The notes under the pieces: model-generated
Told to the model about the DNA's origin: nothing
Databases searched by the model: none
What the model saw: the letters and a program-made list of their open reading frames with translations, nothing else
In this document: piece by piece, positions 8,055 through 15,416 of the stretch
Layout: every line of letters starts with the position of its first letter
Position numbering within the stretch: the stretch's first letter is position 1
Source of the DNA: Asticcacaulis currens
GTDB taxonomy: Bacteria > Pseudomonadota > Alphaproteobacteria > Caulobacterales > Caulobacteraceae
Direction: 5' to 3'
NCBI RefSeq assembly: GCF_028550395.1
Contig: NZ_JAQQKW010000016.1
Span: forward strand, 1-44,445
DNA length: 44,445 nt
Made by a program: the position numbers and the translations under genes

Positions 8055-9434
8055 TTATTTTGTCGATAGAGTCGCCACGGCGGCCTTTGTCGGCACGGTG
8101 ATTTCAGAGGCGGGGGCGTCTTTCAGGGCCTCAGGCGTTTCGGCGGCCCCGGCCAGCAGGGACGTGCCGGGGCGCTGCCAGCTGCGATAGACGAACCAGC
8201 CTTTTTCGCGTGTCATGGGCACGGCCAGACCGCCGGTGAAGTCGCCGCTGACGAACAGGGCCGATTGGCCTTCGTCCTTCACCCGGAAGGTCATTTCGAC
8301 CGGATAGACGTATTGGGCCTTGGGCCAGTCCAGCGCGGGGAGGGCCTTGCCCGTAAAGTCGAAGAAGGTGGCGTTTTCCCAGTTGGAGCCGCTGCCCCAG
8401 CGCGTTTTGCACTGGGTGGACACCCACGCCGGTTCCCAATAGACAACGCCCGCGCCGCCGTTGTCGAGCGTCAGTTGCATCAGGTCGTGCAGGTAGCGCG
8501 CCTGACCTTCGGGCGAAAAGCCATAGGCGGGGAAGGTTGAATCCTCGCCCATAAGGTTGACGTTTTCGTCCATATGCTTGTCGGTATAGGGATAGGCGGT
8601 TTCGACCACCACAATATCCTTGCCCGGATAGGTGTGGCGCAGGCGGTTGATAACCGCCCCAAGGCCCGCCATGTCCATTTTCGACCACTTTTTGTAATAG
8701 CTGATGCCGATCAGGTCATAACCGGCGATCCCGGCCCTCGTCGCCTTGAGGAACCAGTCTTCGACGTTTTCCGGCTGAGCGATGTGGATCATGATGCGCG
8801 GCGTCTTACCGGCCTTTGCGCCTGCGTCCTTGACGGCACGGATACCGGCGTTGAACAGGCGGGCATTGCGCTCCCAGTTGATCGGCTTGACCGGATCGCC
8901 CTGTTTCCACGTCACCGAGCCCATCATCTCGCCATTGGTTTCATTGCCGACCTGTACCTGATCCGGCATCAGCCCTTGCGCGTTGAGGGTCATCAGCGTG
9001 TCGTAGGTGAATTTATACAGGGCTTCGACCTGCTGATCGGTGCTGAGATGGGCCCAGGCGGCGGGCACAAGTTGCTTGTCGCCATCGGCCCAGTCGTCGG
9101 AATAGTGGAAATCGAGCAGGACGGGCAGACCGGCGGCCCTGGCCCGTTTCATGGCATTGGTCACGTCGGCCAGATTGGAATAGGCCGTCCATTTGGGATC
9201 ATTCCACAGCCGCAAGCGCACCAGATTGGCCCCGGATGACTTGAACAGCGCATAGACGTCCTCTGGCTTGCCGTCGCGGCTGTAGGTCGCCCCGCAATCC
9301 TCCATCTCATTCACATAGGACAGGTCGCTGCCGAAATAGTAGGTGCGGGCTTCGCGCGCTTCAGCAGCGGGCATAACGCCCAGCATCAGCAGCAGGGCGG
9401 CAGGAAGGGCGCGCAGCGGTCGGGCAGCGGTCAT
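8055..9434 (-). CDS. Arabinogalactan endo-beta-1,4-galactanase, GH53
   Basis: Secreted enzyme of 459 residues that cuts internal beta-1,4 links of galactan side chains of pectin. A signal peptide (PLRALPAALLLMLGVMPAAEA) supports the ATG at 9434, preceded by CGGAG. The GH53 barrel (about 30-390) begins YYFGSDLSYVNEMEDCG. The acid/base is E165 in Q-V-G-N-E-T-N-G-E-M and the nucleophile E278 in V-V-V-E-T-A-Y-P-Y. After the barrel comes an extra segment of about 85 residues (VYPVEMTFRVKDEGQSALF onward) of unknown role, probably a small beta domain. It is the first gene of the leftward locus and has a shared ECF-type promoter element. Confidence 0.93.
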   Translation of the reverse strand: MTAARPLRALPAALLLMLGVMPAAEAREARTYYFGSDLSYVNEMEDCGATYSRDGKPEDVYALFKSSGANLVRLRLWNDPKWTAYSNLADVTNAMKRARAAGLPVLLDFHYSDDWADGDKQLVPAAWAHLSTDQQVEALYKFTYDTLMTLNAQGLMPDQVQVGNETNGEMMGSVTWKQGDPVKPINWERNARLFNAGIRAVKDAGAKAGKTPRIMIHIAQPENVEDWFLKATRAGIAGYDLIGISYYKKWSKMDMAGLGAVINRLRHTYPGKDIVVVETAYPYTDKHMDENVNLMGEDSTFPAYGFSPEGQARYLHDLMQLTLDNGGAGVVYWEPAWVSTQCKTRWGSGSNWENATFFDFTGKALPALDWPKAQYVYPVEMTFRVKDEGQSALFVSGDFTGGLAVPMTREKGWFVYRSWQRPGTSLLAGAAETPEALKDAPASEITVPTKAAVATLSTK

Positions 9435-9464
9435 GAAAAAACTCCGAAAGAGACTGTCCCTTAT

Positions 9465-9493
9465 CAAGATGAAGGGCGAAACCTTTTCCGCCG
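9465..9493 (-). promoter_or_regulatory. Putative ECF-sigma promoter of the galactanase gene
   Basis: Read on the minus strand it begins CGGCGGAAAAGG and ends CTTCATCTTG, followed by ATAAGG. It matches the receptor-gene element at 23 of 29 positions. The GGAAA block is about 55 bases before the start codon, suitable for a -35 element with a short leader. Confidence 0.5.
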
Positions 9494-9577
9494 ATTTTCC
9501 CCTCTCAGGCATGATTGAAAATTTATGCACGCCATATTAGCAATGAGGCTTCCTTACTCTTCCCCTCCAAGGTCTGA

Positions 9578-12500
9578 ATGCCCGCCTGCGATGACGCACA
9601 CCCTGCGCCCCGATCCGATGGCGGCTATGCCCGCAGTCTTCTTACCGTCGGCGGTGCCTGCGGTCGCCTGATCGCGCAAAAAGACTGGTCCCAGACCGAA
9701 CTGGGGCCCATCGAAGACTGGCCCCCCAGCCTGAAAACCTGCGTCAGCCTGATCGTGGCGTCGCACGTGCCGATGACCCTGCTGTGGGGCCAGTCGGGCT
9801 TGCTGATCTATAATGACGGCTACGCCGAAATTTCCGCCGGGCGTCATCCGGAGATTCTGGGGATGGGCGCGCGAGAGGCGTGGCCGGAAGCGTCCGACTT
9901 CAACGATCACGTTATCCATAGCGGGCTCTCCGGTCAGACCCTGGCCTTCCGCGATCTGGAAATGACGCTCAACCGATCGGGCACGCCCGAGTCGGTGTGG
10001 TTTGATATCGACTATTCCCCGGTGCGCGATTCCGACGGGGCGGCGGTCGGTATTCTGGCCATTGTCGTAGAGACGACGCGCAAGGTGCTTGTCGAGCGCG
10101 CGGCGGCTGCCGAACGCGAAAGTCAGGCGCGGTCGCTTCGCCACATGCCGGGGTTCGTTGCGACGCTGGACGGTCCGGATCACGTCTTCACCTATGTCAA
10201 TGAAGCCTACCGCACCATTGCCGGGGCACGCGACTATCTGGGCCATACGGTGCGGGACATCTTCCCCGATGTGGCCAGTCAGGGCTTTTATGAACTGCTG
10301 GATCAGGTGTACCACAGCGGACAACCCTTCGTATCGCGCAGCTTCCCCCTCGACCTCTCCAATCAGGCGGAAACGCGCTATATTGATTTCATCTATCAGC
10401 CGGTGTTCGACGACAAGGGCGCGGTAACGGGCATCTTTGTCGGGGGCTATGACGTTACCGAACACAAACGCGCCGAAGACGCCCTCAAGGCGCTCAATGC
10501 GACCCTCGAAGAACGGGTGACGCAGGCTCTGGCCGAACGCAAGATTCTGGCCGATGTGGTCGAAGCGACCGAAGCCTTTATCCACGTGATCGACACCGAC
10601 TATAACTGGCGGGCCATCAACCGCGCGACCATTGCCGAATTTGAGCACCTGTTTGGGGTCACGCCGCGCGTAGGGAGTAACCTTCTTGAGGTTCTGTCCG
10701 CGCACCCCGACGCGGTTAGTCATGTACGCGCCTTGTGGGACCGCGGCCTTGCTGGCGAAAATCTTGTCACAATAGACGAATTTGGTGGCGAAGGGCGGGA
10801 GCGCCGGGCCTATGAAATCCGCATAGCTCCCCTCTACGACACGGAGGGCAGGATTATCGGCGCCTATCAGTTCGCCTATGACGTCACCCAGCGTTTGGAG
10901 CAGGATGCTATCCTGCTACAAACCGTGCGCGAGCTTGAGGAGCGCGACCGGCTGTGGTCGCTGTCGCAGGACCCGTTCCTGATTGCCAACAGCGACGGGC
11001 GCTGGCTCAAGGTCAGCAGCGCCTGGACGCGGCTTCTGGGCTGGACAGCCGAAGACCTGATTGGGAAAACCTCGCACTGGCTCGAACATCCCGACGATCA
11101 CGAAAAGACCCGGATCGAGCTGCGCTCCCTGTCTGCCGGCGGTAACACCTGGCGTTTTGAAAACCGCCTGCGTGACCGCGAAGGCCAGTATCGCACCTTT
11201 TCGTGGACGGCGAATGAGGAAAACGGCCTCCTCTATTGCGTGGCTCGCGACATTACCGAGGACATCAGACGGGCTCGCGAACTGGAGGACAGCCGCGACT
11301 TTGCGCGTCTTGCCCTTGGCGCGGTCGATGGCATCGGGGTGTGGACCTACGATGTGGCCAGCGACCTGTTCCACTATGATGAGGGCATTGCCAGCGTCTA
11401 CGCGCTCGACCCGAAGGCGGGGTTGAGCGGGATCGGTCGCAAGGCGTTTCTGGCGCATGTGCATCCCGAAGACCGCGACGCCTTGCGCGCCACCATGGCC
11501 GAAGGCCTGACCCGGCAGGGCGATATAGAGCTGGAATACCGCTTGATCCACCCGGATGGCTCGGTACATTGGGTGCTGTCGCGCGGCCATACCCATTTCG
11601 AAAATGGCAAACCGGTGCGCCGCATCGGCGTCGGTATCGACGTAACCGCCAAGCGCCAGCTCGAAGAACAGTTGCGACAGTCGCAGAAGATGGAGGCCGT
11701 GGGGCAACTGACCGGCGGCATTGCGCACGACTTCAACAATATGCTGGCCGTGGTGATGGGCTCGCTGGAACTCCTCAACCGGCGCATCGGGCCTGAAGAC
11801 GTGCGCGCCCGCCACTATGTGACTCAGGGGCTGGAGGGGGCCAAGCGGGCCGCCAACCTGACCCAGCGCCTGCTCGCCTTCTCGCGTCAGCAGCCGCTGC
11901 GGCCAGAAACGGTCAATGTCAATCGTCTGGTGGGCGGTATGTCGGAGCTTCTGGCCCATTCGCTGGGCGGGGCCATTCAGCTTGAGACCGTGCTGGCCGC
12001 CGGGGCGTGGCCTGTGCACGTCGATCCGAACCAGCTTGAGAACGTCCTGCTCAATCTGGGGGTCAATGCGCGCGACGCCATGCCTGACGGCGGGCGTCTG
12101 ACCATCGAAACCCAGAACGCTCACCTCGATTCGCGCTACGTTGCCGAAGAGATCGGTGTGGCGACCGGTCAGTATGTGTTGATCGCCGTCACCGATACGG
12201 GCTGCGGCATGCCGCCGGACGTCATGGCCCGCGCCTTCGATCCCTTTTTTACGACCAAGGGCGTCGGTAAAGGGACCGGTCTGGGCCTCAGTCAGGTCTA
12301 TGGCTTCGTCAAGCAGTCGAACGGCCACGTGCGCATCTATTCGGAACCGGGGCAGGGAACGACGGTCAAGATCTACCTGCCACGCCTCACCGGCGCCGAT
12401 GCGGTGGCCCCCGATAACGGGCCGTCCGAGGGCATTTTGCTGCCCGGAGAGGCGCGCGATGTCATTCTGGTCGTTGATGATGAAGCCGTGGTGCGTCGCT

Positions 12501-12823
12501 TCAGTTGCGATGCCCTGACCGAGCTGGGTTATCGCGTGCTGGAAGCCGACTCGGCGGCGACGGCCTTGCGCCTGCTGGACGAGCATCCGGAGGTCCGGTT
12601 GCTGTTCACCGATATTGTCATGCCGGAAATCAACGGGCGCAAGCTGGCCGATGCCGCGCAGAAGGTAAGACCTGATCTGAAGGTCCTATTTACTTCTGGC
12701 TATACCCGCAATGCCGTCGTGCATAATGGGGTGGTCGATGCCGGAGTCGAGCTGATCGGTAAGCCGTTCAGTATCGAGGAGCTGGCGGCGCGGGTACGGG
12801 AAATGCTGGATCGCAAGCCCTGA
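9578..12823 (+). CDS. Soluble multi-PAS hybrid histidine kinase
   Basis: A 1081-residue sensor kinase without membrane spans. About five PAS/PAC sensory modules fill residues 40-690 (for example LIYNDGYAEISAG, FTYVNEAYRTIAG, GRWLKVSSAWTRLLGW and YRLIHPDGSVHWV). A short coiled coil leads to the HisKA helix with phospho-acceptor H717 in GGIAHDFNN, then an HATPase domain with N-box (LGVNARDAMPDGG), G1 (DTGCGM) and F/G2 (FFTTKGVGKGTGLGL). A C-terminal receiver has D1012 in F-T-D-I-V-M-P-E and the conserved Lys in IGKPFS. It is the RsbP/blue-light-kinase-like HWE-unrelated type with the HDFNN box. The start follows an AAGG site. It sits between two carbohydrate gene groups, but its signal and output are unknown. 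Confidence 0.93.
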   Translation: MPACDDAHPAPRSDGGYARSLLTVGGACGRLIAQKDWSQTELGPIEDWPPSLKTCVSLIVASHVPMTLLWGQSGLLIYNDGYAEISAGRHPEILGMGAREAWPEASDFNDHVIHSGLSGQTLAFRDLEMTLNRSGTPESVWFDIDYSPVRDSDGAAVGILAIVVETTRKVLVERAAAAERESQARSLRHMPGFVATLDGPDHVFTYVNEAYRTIAGARDYLGHTVRDIFPDVASQGFYELLDQVYHSGQPFVSRSFPLDLSNQAETRYIDFIYQPVFDDKGAVTGIFVGGYDVTEHKRAEDALKALNATLEERVTQALAERKILADVVEATEAFIHVIDTDYNWRAINRATIAEFEHLFGVTPRVGSNLLEVLSAHPDAVSHVRALWDRGLAGENLVTIDEFGGEGRERRAYEIRIAPLYDTEGRIIGAYQFAYDVTQRLEQDAILLQTVRELEERDRLWSLSQDPFLIANSDGRWLKVSSAWTRLLGWTAEDLIGKTSHWLEHPDDHEKTRIELRSLSAGGNTWRFENRLRDREGQYRTFSWTANEENGLLYCVARDITEDIRRARELEDSRDFARLALGAVDGIGVWTYDVASDLFHYDEGIASVYALDPKAGLSGIGRKAFLAHVHPEDRDALRATMAEGLTRQGDIELEYRLIHPDGSVHWVLSRGHTHFENGKPVRRIGVGIDVTAKRQLEEQLRQSQKMEAVGQLTGGIAHDFNNMLAVVMGSLELLNRRIGPEDVRARHYVTQGLEGAKRAANLTQRLLAFSRQQPLRPETVNVNRLVGGMSELLAHSLGGAIQLETVLAAGAWPVHVDPNQLENVLLNLGVNARDAMPDGGRLTIETQNAHLDSRYVAEEIGVATGQYVLIAVTDTGCGMPPDVMARAFDPFFTTKGVGKGTGLGLSQVYGFVKQSNGHVRIYSEPGQGTTVKIYLPRLTGADAVAPDNGPSEGILLPGEARDVILVVDDEAVVRRFSCDALTELGYRVLEADSAATALRLLDEHPEVRLLFTDIVMPEINGRKLADAAQKVRPDLKVLFTSGYTRNAVVHNGVVDAGVELIGKPFSIEELAARVREMLDRKP

Positions 12824-12891
12824 GCCGGTGTGGCCAGAATGGGGGCGGCAACCGCCATCAGAGCGAGCAGGAGGGCAGGGACAAGACGCAT
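12700..12891 (-). other. Signal-peptide-like ORF antisense to the kinase 3' end
   Basis: From the ATG at 12891 the minus strand encodes MRLVPALLLALMAVAAPILA, an excellent signal peptide, and then runs into the antisense of the kinase receiver domain, where it has low-complexity Ser/Thr/Arg sequence and stops at 12700. GAAGAGAA precedes the ATG. The best reading is a leftover 5' end of a lost secreted-protein gene, or a chance ORF. Confidence 0.2.
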
Positions 12892-12964
12892 GGCGGGATT
12901 CTCTTCGACGTAAGGGCTCACGCACGGACGCTAAAGCTCTATCAAGGCGGAGATAAGTCCACCA

Positions 12965-12995
12965 TATGGCCTTCGCCGGAAGCAGCAAGGCCATA
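12965..12995. repeat. Perfect 9-bp inverted repeat TATGGCCTT/AAGGCCATA
   Basis: The arms 12965-12973 and 12987-12995 pair perfectly across a 13-base loop. The hairpin lies next to the GH3 terminator between convergent genes and may aid termination, though it has no T-run on either side. Confidence 0.5.
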
Positions 12996-13000
12996 GGCTC

Positions 13001-13033
13001 AAAGAAACGCCCCCGCTTGCGGGCGGAGGCGTT
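13001..13033 (-). terminator. Terminator of the GH3 gene
   Basis: On the minus strand AACGCC, then a CCGC/GCGG inner stem, pairs back to GGCGTT and is followed by TCTTT. It lies 25 bases beyond the GH3 stop codon. Confidence 0.6.
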
Positions 13034-13057
13034 GAGCGTTCATCGGATATAGGGGTT

Positions 13058-15298
13058 TTACTTGTGTGCCGCGCTCCAGGTGAGGTCGGACAGGGTGATC
13101 GTCACCGATTGCGGCAGGTCGTCTGCCGCCTGACCGAAAAGGACCTGATAGGTCCCCGCCCGGATGCGCCAGCTATTGTCCGCCACCTCATAGGTGGCCA
13201 GTAGGCGCGGGTCGATCTTTTGCATGAAGGTGCCTGATGTGGCCCCGGGCGCGACGGCTTCCTTACGGAAGGCCACAAAACGTTTGGGGGCTTCCCAGCC
13301 CACGGCCTTATAGTCGGCAGGGGCAACATAGACCTGAATGACGCCCTTACCGGCGGTCTTGCCGGTATTGCGGATGGCGGCGGAGATGGTCAGTTCGCCC
13401 TTTTCGACCGTGGCCCTGGCGTCAGACACCGCAAACGTGGTGTAGCTCAGGCCGTGCCCGAAGGCGAACAGGGGCGTGTAGCCCTTCACATCATACCATT
13501 TATAGCCGATCGCCGCGCCTTCGTGATAGGTGATGTTGACCGCCACGCCATCCGGCTTGCCGAAGCCCGGAATGGTGTCGTGCGCCAGTTGCGCATTCGA
13601 CGCCGGGAAGCTGATCGGCAGGTGGCCGGACGGATTGACCTTACCGGTCAGGATGCGCGCAATGGCCTGCCCGCCGCGGATGCCGGGATAGAAGGCCTGA
13701 AGGATGGCCCCCACATTGTCCTTCCACGGCATGAAAATGGCCCCGCCGGACTGCACCACCACGATGGTGCGCGGATTGGCGGCCGCGACCGCTGCCACCA
13801 GCGCGTCCTGATTGCCTTTCAGTTCCAGCGTCCCGTCCATGCCTTCCCCCATCCACTGGGTGACAAAGACGATGGCGACCTCCGAGGATTTGGCGAGAGC
13901 CACGGCAGCGGCAATATCCTCACCGCCGGCATAGGCGATCTTCGCCTTGGGCAGTTCCTCCTTCAACGCTTCGACCGGAGACGAGGGCATATAGCTGACC
14001 GGGCCGGGCCAGGATTTCGGTTCCAGTTGTCCTTCGACCGGGTTGCCGCCCACCGGCGTCACGCCGGATGAACCGCCGCCGGACATGACGCCCTTGTCGG
14101 CGTGCGCGCCGATCATCGCCACCGATTTCACGCCGCTGAGCGGCAGCAGATTGCCCTCGTTCCTCAGCAGCACCAGTGACTCTTCGGCGGCCTTTTGCGA
14201 TACGGCGGCATTGGCCTTGAAGTCGATCGGCCCGACCTTGGCCGGGTTGTCGAAAACGCCGGTGGAGAACAGCGGCCACAGGACGCGCTGCGCCATATCA
14301 TCAAGGCGCTTTTGTGAAATATCGCCCTTGTCCAGCGCCACCTTGACATTCACCGGCGCAAAATAGGGCTGACGGTCGCCGCAGCAGGGGAAGCCGGTGA
14401 ACTGATCGAGCCCGTAATTGGCCGAGTCAACGGTGGAATGGACGGCGCCCCAATCGGCCATGACATAGCCTTTGAAGCCCCAGTCCTGTTTCAGCGTCTT
14501 GTTCAGCAGGTACTCGTTTTCGCAGGCCCACCGCCCGTTGACGAGGTTATAGGCGCACATGGCTGAGCCGGGATTGGACTGCTCAAGGATGAATTCGAAG
14601 GCGAGCAGGTCCGACTGACGCATGGCTTCGGGGGCGATGGTCACATTGACCGTTGTGCGCTGGCTTTCCTGATCGTTGACGGCAAAATGCTTCAGGGTCG
14701 AAACCATATGCTGCGACTGAATACCATTGATCAGGCCAGAGGCCATCTGCCCGGCCAGCCAGGGATCTTCACCGACATATTCGAAATTGCGGCCATTGCG
14801 TGGTTCACGCGCCAGATTGGCGCCGCCAGCCAGAAAGGTGTTGAACCCCGACAGACGGGCTTCCTGCGCGATCATGCGGCCCCCGGCCTCGGTGACAGCC
14901 GGATCAAAGCTGGCGGCGGTGGCCAGAGACGAGGGCAGCGCCGTGCGCGCCATGCCCTGCACCCGCACGCCGATCGAGGCGTCGGTTTGCCACTGGGCCG
15001 GAATCCCCAGTCGTGCAATGCCCGGCACATAGCCTGCCGAGCCCCGGATATGTTCCTTGTTCACCATGGCCTTGACCTCAGGCGACACGATGGAGTCGGG
15101 TTGTTTGGCCAGTTGCTCCGGATCGGTGAAGCTGAGGATCAGGGTCAGCTTTTCGTCGAGGGTCATGGCCGCAACGGCCGCTCTGGCGCGCTCATCGGCC
15201 GACTTTGACTTATCGAACCACGCCTGGGTTTGCGCCAGTGCGACGCTCGACACCCCGGTCAGCAGAAGGGCGCTCGCCGCCATCCACTTTAAACGCAT
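13058..15298 (-). CDS. Beta-glucosidase-like glycoside hydrolase, GH3
   Basis: Secreted GH3 enzyme of 746 residues: signal peptide (MRLKWMAASALLLTGVSSVALA), N-terminal (beta/alpha)8 domain (about 40-330), GH3 C-terminal alpha/beta sandwich (about 370-590) and a fibronectin-III-like domain (about 650-740). KHFAVND is the conserved barrel motif, and the nucleophile is D282 in V-M-A-D-W-G. The C-terminal domain contains the usual VVVQSGGAIFMPW strand. Substrate cannot be read from sequence; beta-glucosides or xylosides are typical. It is followed by a hairpin terminator and lies 118 bases downstream of ligD on the same strand. Confidence 0.9.
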   Translation of the reverse strand: MRLKWMAASALLLTGVSSVALAQTQAWFDKSKSADERARAAVAAMTLDEKLTLILSFTDPEQLAKQPDSIVSPEVKAMVNKEHIRGSAGYVPGIARLGIPAQWQTDASIGVRVQGMARTALPSSLATAASFDPAVTEAGGRMIAQEARLSGFNTFLAGGANLAREPRNGRNFEYVGEDPWLAGQMASGLINGIQSQHMVSTLKHFAVNDQESQRTTVNVTIAPEAMRQSDLLAFEFILEQSNPGSAMCAYNLVNGRWACENEYLLNKTLKQDWGFKGYVMADWGAVHSTVDSANYGLDQFTGFPCCGDRQPYFAPVNVKVALDKGDISQKRLDDMAQRVLWPLFSTGVFDNPAKVGPIDFKANAAVSQKAAEESLVLLRNEGNLLPLSGVKSVAMIGAHADKGVMSGGGSSGVTPVGGNPVEGQLEPKSWPGPVSYMPSSPVEALKEELPKAKIAYAGGEDIAAAVALAKSSEVAIVFVTQWMGEGMDGTLELKGNQDALVAAVAAANPRTIVVVQSGGAIFMPWKDNVGAILQAFYPGIRGGQAIARILTGKVNPSGHLPISFPASNAQLAHDTIPGFGKPDGVAVNITYHEGAAIGYKWYDVKGYTPLFAFGHGLSYTTFAVSDARATVEKGELTISAAIRNTGKTAGKGVIQVYVAPADYKAVGWEAPKRFVAFRKEAVAPGATSGTFMQKIDPRLLATYEVADNSWRIRAGTYQVLFGQAADDLPQSVTITLSDLTWSAAHK

Positions 15299-15416
15299 GT
15301 GTTTACTCCCCTTGTTTTTTGATATTGCCGTAACGCTAACCGCATTTTCGACATTCGGGAAGGGGCAGGGCGTTTCGCAGGGTAATTTAAAACCGCATCG
15401 GTTATGCGCGTCAGAC

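Noticed and set aside
10916-12586. Long open frame on the minus strand inside the histidine kinase gene
   Set aside because: It mirrors the kinase coding sequence, has no family motif, and is expected from high third-position G+C. The kinase motifs on the plus strand are complete.
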